From Jackrogersella multiformis (lineage: Eukaryota; Ascomycota; Sordariomycetes; Xylariales; Hypoxylaceae): a DNA stretch of 64,000 nt. Within the stretch, counting starts at the first letter, position 1; the number at the start of each line of letters is the position of its first letter. Under the pieces are notes generated by a model. That model was not told the origin of the DNA. It ran no database searches and saw only the letters and a list, made by a program, of their open reading frames with translations. Below, one piece after another: positions 1 through 12,569 of the stretch. The stretch lies in assembly GCA_902806575.1 (NCBI GenBank), contig CADCXD010000009.1, forward strand, positions 2,232,001 through 2,296,000, in the 5' to 3' direction. Made by a program: the position numbers and the translations under genes.

Positions 1-688
1 CGGGTGTCGGCGTGAGCTTGACTGTCCACCCGAGCACTGACATGAGGTCTCGGAGTGGCTTCACCCAGCAGCCGGGACTGGACACGACATCCTCTCCGGC
101 AACGTCGAGCAGCCATTCCATGTAGTTGAGCCCGTCATCCTTGACCTCTTGCGAGATGTTGGTCATAGTCCCGCGAATGTAGAGCATGATCTTCTCGACG
201 TGGGGTCGGACTTCATCTGTGGGGAGGTGCCGTAGAAGTTTTAATAGCTGACCTCTCACAGGTCCGGAGGAGTCGGACATCATCGGTAGAAGCTTCTGTA
301 ACAATGTCGACGTGCCTACGGGGTTTGTCGGGGGACTCGTGGAGAGTTGACCCGTGAGGTACGACAGCGCATCTCGACGTTGGGAATCTGTGCGCGAGCT
401 CGTGAGAGACAGATTGTGCTTGAATCGTTCAGTAGGATTCGGGGCATTTTCAGTGAGCTGTTGCTGCAACACGATAGCTACGAAGTCTTAGTAAGTATAT
501 TGACCTCCAGAATTCAATCACAATGATAATGATAATGATAAATGATAGACGAATGGAATTGCTATACCCTTTGACCTAAAGCTCGTGTCTGTGAAGTTGT
601 CGGCTTTCGGTTTGGCTTTTCCTACTTTCAACTTGGGCTTCTGGAAGTCCTTCTTCTTCTCCTTCTTCTTCTTAGCACTAGATCCCAT
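1..688 (-). CDS. IPI1: Pre-rRNA-processing protein IPI1 homologue, 3' part cut by window edge
   Basis: Homologue of Ipi1, a subunit of the Rix1 complex that helps process ITS2 and mature the 60S ribosomal subunit in the nucleus. The model has two exons, 688-568 and 477-1, with a 90-nt intron that restores the frame (G plus CT gives Ala). The N-terminus is the lysine-rich MGSSAKKKKEKKK stretch followed by TDTSFRSKA, the block that opens this family. Exon 2 reads as helical, HEAT-like sequence with LVPMM-type segments (here LLPMMSDSSGPVRGQLLKLL). About 199 residues are visible and the C-terminus lies outside the window. It shares a divergent upstream region with the dynein light chain gene. The family call is from remembered sequence resemblance; the frame and splice sites are seen directly. 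Confidence 0.88.
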
Positions 689-1144
689 CTTGACTCGATC
701 ATTGGGAGGAGTAAGACTCGATGCGATGGTCTTAGTTACCTAGACCTAGGTAATTAATTCGTAGTATCATTATCAGTGAAATCTTTTGATAGTCCGGTTC
801 AATTTATTTTTTTGGCGGTAATGAGCGGCATAATCTGAGATAGGCTGATAGATACGTAGTAGTCACAGTGTGGCGCTATGATCTTATCTTATCGAAGTGG
901 CTCAAGCTTGAGGCCCCACCCATCTAAGTTGGGGAACAAACAAACAAAGAAACCTTAAGCATCATGCCTACATAGGAGGTAGGTACATATGTACATATGT
1001 ATATATATTAGGTATATATATATGTAGGTACCTACATCATAGGTTGGCATTCTGATATCTTTTCTGCCCCAATTCACTTCGAAGCCAATTCATGTTTCCA
1101 TACTAGCCGCAAGCCAAATCCGTTCAAGTCGCAAGCAAGAGAAA
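689..1144. promoter_or_regulatory. Shared divergent upstream region of IPI1 and the roadblock light chain
   Basis: This 456-bp spacer separates two start codons that point away from each other, so it must hold both promoters. Around 985-1035 it has alternating TATA/GTAC-rich sequence with ACCTACATA and TAGGTAC motifs. No specific transcription factor site can be assigned. Confidence 0.5.
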
Positions 1145-1705
1145 ATGGCGGAAAAGACAGTAGTAAGAACCACCCTCTCTCGATCTCGAAGCACACACAC
1201 ATTTACCCAAGAGCGCAGCCTTCCATCAACACGGAGTCCATAGAGGAGGCCCTGCACCGGCTCACCAAGAAGCCCGGGGTCAAGGCCTGGCTCATGCTGG
1301 ACCAGACCAACGGCGCCGTCCTCAAGACCAACGGCCAGATCTCCGCCGTCCGGCCCGCGCGATCCCCGAGCAGCAAGGCTTCGCTGCCGAGCCCCACCAG
1401 CGCTTCCTTTTCCACCGACGTCGGCGCCAACACCAACAACGAGGCCCAGGCCGCCCAGGAGCTCGCCAGCATGGTCTGGACCTTCCTGAGCACCGCGGGG
1501 AGTCTGGTCGACGAGATCGACTCCGAGGTGAGCATCCTCGACTCCGTCTAGTTCGATGAGGGGAAATAAAACGAAACGAGGGGCTAATTAGTCGGTGTAG
1601 GATGAACTGAAGCTGCTCAGACTGCGCACCAAGAAACAGGAGCTCGTCATCGTGCCCGAAGCCAAGTACCTACTAGTCGTCGTCCACGATACGCCTCCGG
1701 TGTGA
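1145..1705 (+). CDS. Roadblock/LC7-type dynein light chain
   Basis: Small light chain of the cytoplasmic dynein motor, roadblock/LC7 family, which binds the dynein intermediate chain as a dimer. Three exons fit: 1145-1162, 1219-1527 and 1601-1705, with GTAAGA and GTGAGC donors and all junctions in phase 0, giving about 143 aa. Family hallmarks are SIEEALHRLTKKPGVKAWL at the N-terminus, a predicted strand with LDQTNGAVLKTNG, and the C-terminal strand ELVIVPEAKYLLVVVHD. A central low-complexity insert of about 35 residues (Ser/Ala/Thr rich) is common in fungal members and longer than in animals. The first exon is only six codons; whether it ends before or after the last GTA is open. Yeast calls for this family vary, so no symbol is given. 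Confidence 0.83.
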
Positions 1706-4700
1706 TAACACCACATCACCTCCCCACCCTATTCAGTAAGATCGGGAATATCGGGTCCGGCTTCCCCAGCCAGCGACTACGGCATACACGGCGTTAGGCG
1801 GCGTCCAGAAAGGCATTATACCCAAGATTGCCAGGGCGGTATTGATTTGATACAACTGTAGGCCGGGCTATGGAGTCAGCGACCCTAGCCTTCGAGCTCT
1901 TGTTCTATCGGGGGCCATGTTGCCGCGGATGTATATCATTGGGAATAGGAGGGCATATCATGGCTGAGTCCTACGTAAGGTACTAACCCTATACAAGTCT
2001 AGCGCATACGTGATGGAGGGTAGGTATAAGACGGCGCCGAGGTGGTCTGCAGGTAGCTGACATTGGGTTGCAATGTGTTCATCAATACAAAAGAGATTTC
2101 GATGGCTGCCATCCCACTCCTCCTTGCCCTGCGCTGAAGACTACGCTAGCTCGTCGACTGCTGACCTCCCAATCTCTATACAGGGCCAAGACGCCCCATT
2201 GACTCTAGCCTGCTTCAGCTATTATTAGAGTAGCGTGCTATGCCACGGCAGTTCGTGAATAGGTACCGGTAGATCCGCTTCGATAGCTAGTGCTATGGAC
2301 GAAGATTACAATCGAAAGCAATGTATTATATCTGGCGACTTCTCCCTAGCCCATTTACCGCATTACAAGCATCTGATTCGACATCCCACCTATAGCATCG
2401 CGAAGAAGCGTCTTGAGAAACTACAACGTTTAGGAAGTGCAATCCTTTCTAGGAAGCCCCTTGATTACTTCTTCGTAGTCAAGTATTGGCAGCTGTAGCT
2501 GACACTCATTCCTTTCTACAATCTCTAACCCGACAGTATCGGGATCTGTCTCCGAGCAAAGGCTTTCGGGATTTATTTTAGCCTCTTTCCTACCTCCAGC
2601 TTTTGGTTCCTCATAGCTCTAGGTACCTAGGTATCGTAGGGACACCAGTTGTTGTTTTCAGTCTCCATATCCGACGACCCCGCGGTTTGCCTAGTCTGGG
2701 TAGTCTATATTGATATGATATAGAGTAGTCATTTTCAATGAATCTACAGTAGTAGTAGTAGTAGTAGAAGCAGGAGATTGCCTGTTACTACGCCTGCTGA
2801 CAATTTTACTTCAGCGGAATATAACCAAACAAGAAGGCGGCAGTATCCAATTACCTCTAGAGAAAAGGGGCACCCATTAGACTCCTCGCACCAAAGCCGC
2901 CGGTACAAGGGAGCTACCGGCAGCGGAGATTCTGCATTAGCCGCGGGCTATACAACTACAGCAGGGCACCGAGAGCGTGCTATCCCACGTTCCCATAGGC
3001 GCAGCCGAACCCAGCAGCTGAAACCCGACATATGCAGCCCACACGCTCCTAGCGCTGTGGGTATATGACTGATAAATAAATAAAAATAAAAGCCCACGCA
3101 GGGCACGCCGACAGGCGTGGATCCGACGCGGGCGGCTCATCCGAAGCTGCTGGCACCACCCAGAGAGTTCCGACCATGGGCTCTACCCATCTCGCAGCCA
3201 GAGCCACCGAGATCCCATCATGAGCAATACAATGAACATGCGTGGCTCTGATGGATGAAACACGTTTCGGATCCACCACACGTAGGTTTACGAGGGCGGC
3301 TGCCGATGGATTGTCGGATGAGGTTCCAGCACCCGCATGCGAGGTGAACACGTTTAGGCCCTAGGTATTTCCCAGACCTTCCTTCCTTCTAAAAGCTCAC
3401 CTGTCGTCATCTTGATGGTCGACGGTTGCTGGATTATACCATTAGCTCTATGCTATAGATATGGGTTGATATTGACGGGACCGTACCCATTCCATGCGCC
3501 GCGCCCGTGCAGCCTCGTTCGTATGAGGTGGTAAAGCTACGAAATGTTGGGTCGACATATAGGTATATATGCCGCCTTGGCAGGTAATATCATCTCGGAC
3601 GTGTACGCGTGTCACGGGAACTAATTTGCACTGCTGCGGCCTAAGAGCTCTCGGTATTACAGTAGCGGGTGTAGTTATGTCAGGGGGTGCATCGGAGAAC
3701 ACTATACTAACCTGGGTAGTATACTATTAGAGGCCACATACCTAACTCGTAACTGCTCGTATTGCCAATCGGTATGACATAGTAAGAATATCATAGAGAA
3801 ATGCTGAAGGGGGTATAAACTTGATAACAATATGTTTATAATAGTATTAGCAAAATGGGCAACCCAATACTAGTAGGTGGACTACAGCTTATCTCGTCTC
3901 ACAATAAGAGCTGACTATGACCTTTTTAACCATCCCCGTCCCCGCCCATCCCCATCCCCATCCCCAGCTTTTAGGACAACTTGGCTTGTCTTATGTAAGA
4001 TTTCTAGGCACTAGCTTGGATATTTGTTTCAGATCATGTGGGATTAATCTGTGATCGCCATTAGGTACGATTGATCGACAAGCTTGTTACCTTTCGAGCG
4101 ATTCCAGAAGAATACCTATGAATATGCCCTACGATGCATACCTAGGCTAGTAGGATATAATACATACATGGGCGTCGTAGAACCGATATATCTGCGAGTA
4201 AACCGTATCTAAACTATGATGCTCATCCAGCAATCATCCTTAAAACATGATTAAAGGGTTGAGTTGGTTACTATATAAGGTATATAATATGATCTGACTA
4301 ACGATCTCATCGACTCTTGAGGCTCTCATATCATATCGAGTAAGGCGATATAACATTGAATATTCCTTAAAATATATCTTCGGATCTTACTAGCACTTAA
4401 AGGGAAGCATGGGCAGCATGGGTAGCATGGGTTAGGATGCCATGTTAACCTAGGCTGGGGTTAATCAGCATGTCCCTTGTAAATTAACAGAGGTGTCCGG
4501 ATCTATCGGGCTGTCGAGTTGGAAAGACTACCTACGTTTAGCTTAACGTGGTATAAGTCCCTATAGGAAAGCTCGGGACTTGACGAAAATAGTACAAGGT
4601 GCGGTTGTTAATAAGTTAGAAATCGAGACGATACGCTTTGCAATATTGGCACTGTTTCGAATTCTTAATACAAACAAGATTTCCATAATAATATCGACTA

Positions 4701-5739
4701 ATAGAGCGTGCTCCGATGCAATGTGAATAGAAACTCTAGGCTGTTTGTAGTTGACCGAGCTCACACTCCAGTTAGGTAGGCAGGTGGGAAATGAATCCTA
4801 CGTACCTGATAGTGGAGAGACTCGCGGCTCGGACGGGGTCGTAGAAGCGTAATAGAACAAGCGGAAGAGGCTCCGAAATTCGGTTCGGTGGATCTAGGTG
4901 AACGCTCACGCGAACCACGTAGGTATAGCATGACAGCTGAAACTGCTAGTAAGCCCCAGTAAAAACGTGGATGGTAAATGCCGCGAGTTAATATCGGTGT
5001 GGCTTTTCTTGGGAATGCCACGACCGATAGGGTGGTAAGATGTAACGATTTGATTGGTTTTGAAGTTTTAACACCGGAAATTTCACATGGGGGTTTCGAA
5101 ACTACCGAATCCGCACAGCGAGGAAGAAGAAAAAAAGTCCCCGTCCACTCGAACTCTGGGACCTATTAGCAGTGAAATTCACTTGAAACGATCCAAGATG
5201 TGCATTATAGCTAGCCTACGGGCTGATTATCTTGCTCATCTACAGCTATAAGTCTGGTTGCAAGGGTGCAAAAAACCCTTGGCCCGAATCCATCTATCAT
5301 GGATAGAGACGTTCGGCATTTTCGACGCTAGCCTGGTGGCTTATGGTATCGCTGATACCTGACGATTCAGAGCGAAGCTGCTGTCCCAGAACGTACGTAG
5401 GTATCTAAGATAGACCGGATCTTATATACCTGGATGGGGACCTACTATTTGCTTTTTAATAAAAGGTTGCGCTGCCTAGCCTGCTGACCTCCCACGACTG
5501 TGCGATCTGAAATTTACACCGGCCGTCGGGTGCACCCTATCATCATCATCATCATCATCATCATAATCATCTTTGACATGATGAAAATGTTGTCTCACGG
5601 ATGATCAAGTTGCGTTGGTTAGCATCACTCGAGCTCGAATTTTCGCTTCAGCATCAGTTTTAACTACAGCTGGTTGGCTTGACGGTTGTCCCTCATGACA
5701 CACTCATAACAAGCACGACAGGCTTGTTCTGTAACCTCG
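1706..5739. other. Gene-poor spacer, about 4 kb
   Basis: No gene could be supported here. The longest reading frames (67 to 100 aa at 2295-2498, 2778-3068 and 3049-3351) show no recognisable domain and no splice-linked partner. The stretch carries short microsatellites (AGT at 2751-2767, CCCCAT at 3943-3967, ATC at 5539-5571) and scattered TACCTAGGTA motifs. A somewhat GC-richer block at 2870-3360 could be an old gene or transposon remnant, but nothing identifiable is left in it. Confidence 0.5.
5539..5571. repeat. (ATC)n trinucleotide microsatellite
   Basis: Eight or more consecutive ATC/TCA units read directly from the sequence, ending in a slightly broken copy (ATAATC). Confidence 0.85.
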
Positions 5740-6273
5740 ATGCATCTCTCTTGTGGCGTACCGCTGGACGTCACGTCTGATGCCTTCGACGGCGGAAAAG
5801 GCACGCAAGAAGCATTCACCAAGAAGCCTTCGTTGGCTGTACTGACACGTTCAGCAATGATGGTCCTCATTGCCGATGCCAAGGAACCAAGAGATGGCAA
5901 CCGACAGCAGAGGTCATCTAATTGTACAAGCATTCGAGAGTTAATACGTCGGCCAAGAGAGAAGATTCGTAAGACCAATTCTACACGAATACGAAACCGG
6001 TTGCAAAAGAGCAGTAGCAATGATTTTATCAAAGATGGAGAAGGTTCGCGACGACGACGACGGCGATGGATTTCGAGTTTGGATCCTAATGAAGATGAAG
6101 GTGATGTTCGTGTTCTTCAAGAATCTTTTGGATTTGGGTTTGGATTTGGTTTAGGCTTAGGCGCATCCGGTACTCGCGGAGGTCGCGGAGGTCACGGAGA
6201 TACAAGTACAAGTACAGGTACTTTTATTTTCGGTGGTGCGGAGAAAGCAAAGGCCAGCAAAGCAGAAACTAAG
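5740..6273 (+). CDS. Candidate 5' exon of the downstream conserved fungal protein
   Basis: Open frame rich in Arg and Lys, with tracts such as IRRPREKIRKTNS and a GSRRRRRRWI block, then a Gly/Phe low-complexity run (FGFGFGLGLG). It ends at a GTACTG donor after AAG at 6273. The large gene downstream is open from 7127, directly after a CTCCTAG acceptor, and has no Met of its own until 7295. Both borders are phase 0, so joining 6273 to 7127 keeps the frame across an 853-nt intron. A likelier start inside this exon is Met at 5857 or 5860. The intron would be unusually long for this window, so this may instead be a separate short gene or chance. No domain is recognised. Confidence 0.38.
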
Positions 6274-7126
6274 GTACTGTACATCCTTACCTTCAAACGA
6301 TGGGTATTTCCCTTTTTCGATACCTCCAGCTATTCCATTTTTAGTAGCCCCTACCACAACACCACAGTACCACAACCCTTACTTACCGCTTTTACCCTCT
6401 GTCCCTCTTTCCTTCTTACCCGCTTAAAGGAAGAAAGACCCTATCCCTCTTTGGGCACTTGCCACCTGGTAACCATTTCAGGGGTACTCAAGGGTTCTCC
6501 TATTTGCCAGACGAGTTTGGAGGTTATTGGATTGTAACAATTGGCAGTTGCCAAACAGCTCACGAAAGAGTCAATCCTTCTTGTTTAGCAGACAGACAGA
6601 TGGGCAACCCCAACTCAAGTTCCAATACAATTCAAAGTACTCCTGGGGCACCAATACAACCTTGAAACTCAACTCCCTTTTCAGTTCGATGAGAGGGGGG
6701 GGGGGGGAAGAGGAGAACGGAGAACGGAGAACCTGTGGAATTAAAGACGCAAGACGCAAGACGCGAAACCCCTAGATCGTCTTATGACCCGACCTCAGCT
6801 GATGTTTCTCTACCTCTCTACCTCTCTACCTAGACCCTGCATGATGCGCTGTTTTTTTCCCTTTTTTCCCCATGTCTGAATTTCTCTTTTCTTCAATTAT
6901 TCGAATAGCAGGAACTATTAGCCATTAGACCACAAACCTGAATCTATTGTCTTGGTATAAGGCAACAAGCACGTGTTTAATAACTGTTTAATACTTATTT
7001 TCCTACCTAAACACATAAACACATAAACACGTTCCAACCAATCATTTTAGACTTCACTTCACTTCACTTTAAATCACATCACATCATCACCTTCACTTTC
7101 ACTTTCATTTAAACTAACTCTCCTAG

Positions 7127-10100
7127 GTTGCATCCCCTCGAGTTTCAAATACACCTTCATCCACTTCTGAAAGGCCCTTGTTATCTCCGCGCTCTCTCAA
7201 CTCTAACAAGCCTCTCCCATCTCCGCCTCCTCCGGGAACAATAGACAAAGTCGATGGCAGGCCTTCCAAACCCGTGCTGAGACTAAAACGCATCATGGCT
7301 ACATTAACCGACGCCGAGATCGAGAAATTATTCTCCGGGGCTCCGCAGTTCTTCGCTCGGTCTCAGGGTCACGGATCCGGAGCCCCGCACCCATCCGTGG
7401 CTTTCCCCTGGAATGACGAGCTGGGCATCAGAGATTTGGCTGACCACGTCCAGATCAGTGACGAAGCCTGGGGTTGTATCACAGCAGGGCCGCGTATTAT
7501 TCACCGCGACCCCATGTCCATATCGTCGCCTTCCGCCAAGAAACGCCCTCACTTTAACGCAAGATGCCAGGAGCGCCCAAGCATGCTTAGCATGCAAGGT
7601 TTAGAGAAGGGCACCATCGGTTACCAGGCTGCTTTAGAGATTTCCGTCGCCGACGCCTTGCAGGAGGAGCAGTACGGCTTTGACAGTTTGGGTTCCAAGG
7701 GTCATGTGATCGTAGAGCAGCGTCAGAGGCTCATAACGTCCAAAGACCGTTTGCGGCATCTGGATGACTCCACCATCATGGAACAGCTGATCAAAAACGT
7801 GGAACGTTACCAGGCAGAACGAATGGGAGCGAGGATGAAAACACAGGAGCTTTACAACGAGTTGTTCACTAAGATTCTCCATCCGCCGACGAGGGTCATC
7901 GACTCCAAAGATCCTTACAGTCTTGCTGTACAGATTCATGCCTTGGTCAAAGTCCTGGGGGCCCCGAACGCCTGGATTGACTTCTCCCGTGTCGAATGGA
8001 GGGTCCGCCTTGGCCAAGTTTTGTGGGCCTTCCCTTTGGATGATGAGATTTTTGATGGAGCGTCGATAAGTGAGGGGAGTGACGCTCAGGATCGAAGCGA
8101 AGAGCGATACTGGCTGCTGCTCCAAATCCTGCTTGCCTGCGAGCTCCTCATTCGGTTGGATGTTATCACCGAGGGTGACGAGTTTGGCATAGGTAGGAGT
8201 CTCAAGGCGTCCGAGGTTCACAGATTTGAAAAGGAGGCAAATATCTCCGTTAGATGGTCCTTGATCCTCGCTCGAGCATGGCTCGAAAACATCACGGTCA
8301 AGAAAACGCACCTGACTCACTCCGAGCCATCCACGCCCAAAGGCTGGCTGTCATCGTTGACGAGCAAGATGAATCTCAAGCACGAGCACATGTACGGGGC
8401 GCATCATGTTGACCATGGTCAATATCGCCATAATCCCCAATCTGAGTACGCATACGAAATCCAGGGCAAGTATACCGAGAGACAGGCCTACGGGCTGATA
8501 CATTTTGCGCGCAAGTTGCGCTGGCCAGAGATACAGTTCTCCGGCTCCAAGATATTCGAGAAATCCATAGCGCTAGGTAAAGCAGCACCTATCACCACGC
8601 CTCCTGCTACAAGTGACTCACGACGCTCTTCGTACTTTTCTGGCGACAGATCATCCGTGCATGAAAAGAGACAACCGACTAGGAGACGGAAGATCGAAGC
8701 AGCCTTGCACGCGTCTGGGTGGTTTGCTAGGTCATATATATCTGGCTTAATCCTCCCAGGCGAAATGCTGTCCCACTATCTTATGTCGGCCCTACTGGAA
8801 GTTGACGATAATGCGTTAACGAGGCTTGGTCCCATGGCCAATCTGGGTGGTGGTTTTGTCTATAGCGGGAAGAGTTTCTGGAGCACTGCCTGCATAGTGG
8901 GTCGCGTCCTAGCTGCTGGGCAGGGTGCTGCGGAGTGTATGGGTTGGATATCAAGCGATGTGACCCCCCGAGGGCTTGACGAGGGTTGGTTTAATGTCGC
9001 CGTCGATACTATTCCTGGTAAGCTCTGGAGAATTCTATTTAACCCATTCTATGGCACTGACACACTTGTAGCCGGAATGGGGAGGAAAGCTCGGATATAT
9101 GGGAAGACCACCATAGAACGAGAATCCGACGTTCTAGGGGACGCTGAACCTTCGAATGTGCTACCCGCTGACTTTATTATTCCATACGAGAACGCATATG
9201 CGAACCCGCCGCCTTCGAATATCAGAATAGAGCTTAAATCGTTGAATTTATACGCCCCGGTAGATAGTGTGAGCACAACACCAACGACAGATAAGGGGTT
9301 CCATCCATTCTCCAGCTCCAGCAAGGAAAAGGGCACTGAAATCCATACTTACCCTGCTTCTACGACGTTTACGCTATCTCATGACTCACTTGATCGAGAC
9401 CAATGTTACAATTTCGCGCTCACCAATGATGTATATTTTGTCACGGCGCATCCTTGCGTCGCCTCTAGTTATGTTAAGTATTTTAAGTCCCCTACTAGCC
9501 CTACAATTCAACATATCGACGTCGGCGGCCACGATCTCTATGGGAAGCCTTCCAGTCCAGCCCATGTTACAGGTAAGCATTCCTCCGCTACATCACACAG
9601 TGCGCTTTGCTAACACATGCCAGGTCATCCACTCCACAGGTTCTACAATTATACCGCGATCCACCTCGTGGATCTCATTAACCAACCCTCGAAGACTTTA
9701 GACGATTTAGTAAGCAAGGGCACATCATATACCCACTCAAGAAACCCTTCGTCGTCTTCTATCCCCAACAGGCAACCCCGCTTCCTGGTGATTGACTGCG
9801 TGACGGGGTTTGCCCCACCACAGTCGCCAGACATGCCCTCCCTTTCTCGAATGTCCTCGCTTTCATCTTCATATGGTATGGAGCCCGCCAATGTACCGAC
9901 AGTCCGCATGCCCGCCTCTCTGGACCTGGAGCGGCGGCCTAGCACGGCCGCATCGTCTCGCAGCAGAATCGAGCGCATCGACCCCCCGAGCCCGAGCCTC
10001 TCGTCCAAGATGCATCTCGGAACGCGCAGGAGGCATTTCGGGTCCGACCTCGAGATCCTCGTTCGCGCGCTCTGCGCCGAGAGGGGCTGGAACGCCGTGA

Positions 10101-10186
10101 TCAGTCGCCGGAGGCGGGGCTGCCTGGCCTGCGCCATCCGCGAGGCCGGGGCCCTGGGGTGGAAGGTCATCGTTCGAGTGGAGTAA
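7127..10186 (+). CDS. Large conserved Pezizomycotina protein of unknown function
   Basis: Two exons, 7127-9572 and 9624-10186, are joined by a 51-nt GTAAGC...CAG intron (G plus GT gives Gly), coding about 1000 residues. The first in-frame Met is at 7295 (MATLTDAEIEKLFSGAPQFF), but the frame stays open upstream through a Pro-rich leader (LPSPPPPGTIDK) to an acceptor at 7126, so an earlier exon probably supplies the start. The order seen is a Pro-rich leader, a conserved N-terminal block with GAPHPSVAFPW and ADHVQISDEAW, a long helical middle, and a C-terminal basic segment ending GWKVIVRVE. From memory this is a widely conserved fungal family annotated only as a domain of unknown function (possibly DUF8004, not verified). 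There are no enzyme motifs, signal peptide or clear membrane segments. Confidence 0.82.
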
Positions 10187-12176
10187 GCTCGAGCCTGGGC
10201 GAAGGAGTAATGGTCATCATTTTCCATACAAAAGTCATTCACGTTACGGGGAATGGTAGGCTTTAAAAGGGAAGGGGTTTTTTTTTTTTTTCAAAAATTG
10301 CAGCAAGCATCAGGGAAACGAACTAACGCAGTGGACAACGCGAAAAAGAAAAGAAAAAACAGGGTTACGGGTTACGAGACGAACACGGTTCATGAATGAA
10401 TGGCATGCGCATGTATATATATGTGCTTCTTTTGTACACCTTGCGAGATACCCAACTCCCTATGCCTTTTAATCAACTGCGAGGGGTTCATCCCCTTCGT
10501 GGTTTTCGATTTGGTTTGTCTTGGTGTACGCTGCTGCGATGTGAGTGAAGGTGCGTGTATGTGGGAGTTTGTTCGAGATTTGTACGAGTACTTGGTTGGG
10601 ATTATGTGTTATGCTTGGTAAGGGAAGGGGGGCCGAAGACTCAGTGATGCCTGTTGTTTTCAGTGTCAGTGCCGAGCTCGATAAAGGGGGCGGGGTAGGT
10701 GTAGTAGTGGAGGGGTTGAGATGCTCGTTGACGCCGCCGCCAATCGCGATACCTATCCGATGTATTATCGCTAACTTTCGCAATGTACAACTCGCAGCAA
10801 GGATCGAGTCTCCCGATGAGTTTTACCATCTGCGTGCCGTGACTATCTGCCGACAATCCAATCACTAATGGCTGTTGCCAGTAGTTCTTATAAAATCGTG
10901 TCTCGCTTCGAGCTGAAGGCTGTTGCTGCAGTAGGTCTGGTTCCCACGCTATTCCGTGTGGGATTCTCGTCATCGAACTTGAAATCTACTCTCGTCGATT
11001 CCGGTGTCGATAATTGTAACCCTAATCCTCCGTGATGTTCTCCTGTCCGGCGGGGAGATTATCTCTGCTTTGGCACGCCACTCATATGTCCTTTCGTACA
11101 TTTCGATAAGCATCTTTGGCTTAACGATTGCCTTCGCATTAATGATGGCCTTGGCCGCTGTGTAAAATACCTACGGTAATACACTAGGTAAGAGTTCACA
11201 CGTACTTAGCCCTCAAAGTTAGGTATTGTAACCCTGCCCTGACCCAAGAATTGCATTCCACATTCGACTTTCGAGCCGGGATTGCTTACCTGTGACTTTT
11301 TCAAGTCTGTAGATATAACACTGCGCGAAAAGGATTAGCTACCCAGAAAGCATATAGCAACGGCACTAGCTACAGCGCTCGCCGCTCTCATCTTGCTCTG
11401 CAGCCGAAAATGCCGGCAAGTCGAAAGACAGTCACCAACGTGGTTCTTAATTCCTCAGGAGATCACACGTATATTTTGAGGATTGTCTGCAGAGTCAAAA
11501 TTTGCACTACTGGATGATGTTCTGACTAAAAAGACTTTGGTCTGTTAGATTTAGATTATATGATTTCAAGGTTTTAATTCCGTGTTTTCTAATAAAGCAT
11601 TGTTAGGTATCTGGGCTGCCGGGATATGGTGACTTAAAGGGGTGTCACGTGGACCCCGCCAACGCTCCAGAACCCTCGAATATGCAGACAAATTCCTATA
11701 TATAGCTCCTATTAAGTTTAATCTGTATTGATCTAAGGTAGTTATTTGAGAAGTTTCAACCCGGTGCAGCCCTTTTTCGTCGTGTTCGAAGTGGCCGTGC
11801 TTAACTATAGTGGCACGTGATACCCCTGAGACTTGCCGCCCAAGTGTACCTAGGTAGGATTCTGTACCGTTGAGCGAGCGGCCTGTGCCGCAGACCGAAG
11901 GCGCGAGATAAACCCTACGATTATCATTGGGCATCTATATTCGGGTTGGGGTAGCACCTATGTAGCTTGCCGTATGAGGCTTCGGAGAATCTAAGGAGAT
12001 GTTGATCAAAGGCCAATGATATCTAAAATCCCGAGCCGAGGAGGCTTTGCGCCATGAAGCAGGCTGATCCTAATTGAGGGCCAATATATGCAACATTAAG
12101 GCTTCGCTTGCATTGCATAATATATGTATCAATGAATAAATTTCAGCTTTGAGCTTCATACCGTATAGTCTACTGT
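10187..12176. other. Intergenic spacer, about 2 kb
   Basis: This stretch lies between the conserved unknown gene and the possible SDR relic. Reading frames of 70-122 aa on both strands overlap one another and match nothing recognisable. A poly-T tract lies at 10279-10291, plausibly in the 3' untranslated region of the upstream gene. Confidence 0.45.
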
Positions 12177-12569
12177 ATGGACGCCTATGTAGTATCGAAA
12201 GCCGCTATGGTTCGATTCAACACGCGGCTACCTATCATAGCTATAACATATGTAGATAAAGGTGCAGTCGACACGCACATCATCGCCTACTCAAGAAATA
12301 CGCCATATGCCGTTGACGGAGGTCCGCAGCTGAAACGCAAAGGTGTGTTATGCTGTAGGCTGCATGCGATGGTGGATTCACCAGCTGACCTTTTTCGTAG
12401 CAAGAGGCTACAGGGTCTTATGCATATATGCGGGTGCTTTTCTTTTATGTATATGCAGTTGCATTCAAGATGTCACGGTCACGGCGCATCGTATCGAGGC
12501 TTGATAGATACACCAATTACCCGAAAAGCTGAGGCCAATGGCCATCATGCTTTATTCAGTGAAGGCTGA
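12177..12569 (+). pseudogene. Possible remnant of a short-chain dehydrogenase
   Basis: A 130-aa frame begins MDAYVVSKAAMVRFNTRL and continues with GAVDTHI about 20 residues later. Together these resemble the YxxxK active-site helix and the following PGxVDT loop of classical SDRs. The spacing between them (about 25 residues) is shorter than the usual 30 or so, and no Rossmann TGxxxGxG or NAG motif was found upstream in any frame, so only a fragment could be present. It lies 0.7 kb upstream of the PKS on the same strand, where a tailoring reductase would be expected. The likeness rests on short motifs and may be chance. Confidence 0.3.

Noticed and set aside
2295..2498. 67-aa plus-strand frame with plausible amino-acid composition
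   Set aside because: No family resemblance, no upstream or downstream exon that joins in frame, and it lies in a gene-poor stretch.
1706..5739. Transposon or RIP-mutated repeat
   Set aside because: The region is AT-rich and gene-poor, but no reverse transcriptase, transposase, long terminal repeat or inverted terminal repeat could be recognised, so it is not called.
5664..6032. 122-aa minus-strand open frame
   Set aside because: It is a shadow of the basic plus-strand frame at 5740-6273 and has no recognisable features.
7634..8320. 228-aa minus-strand open frame
   Set aside because: It lies wholly antisense to the conserved large gene, has no domain and no splice partners.
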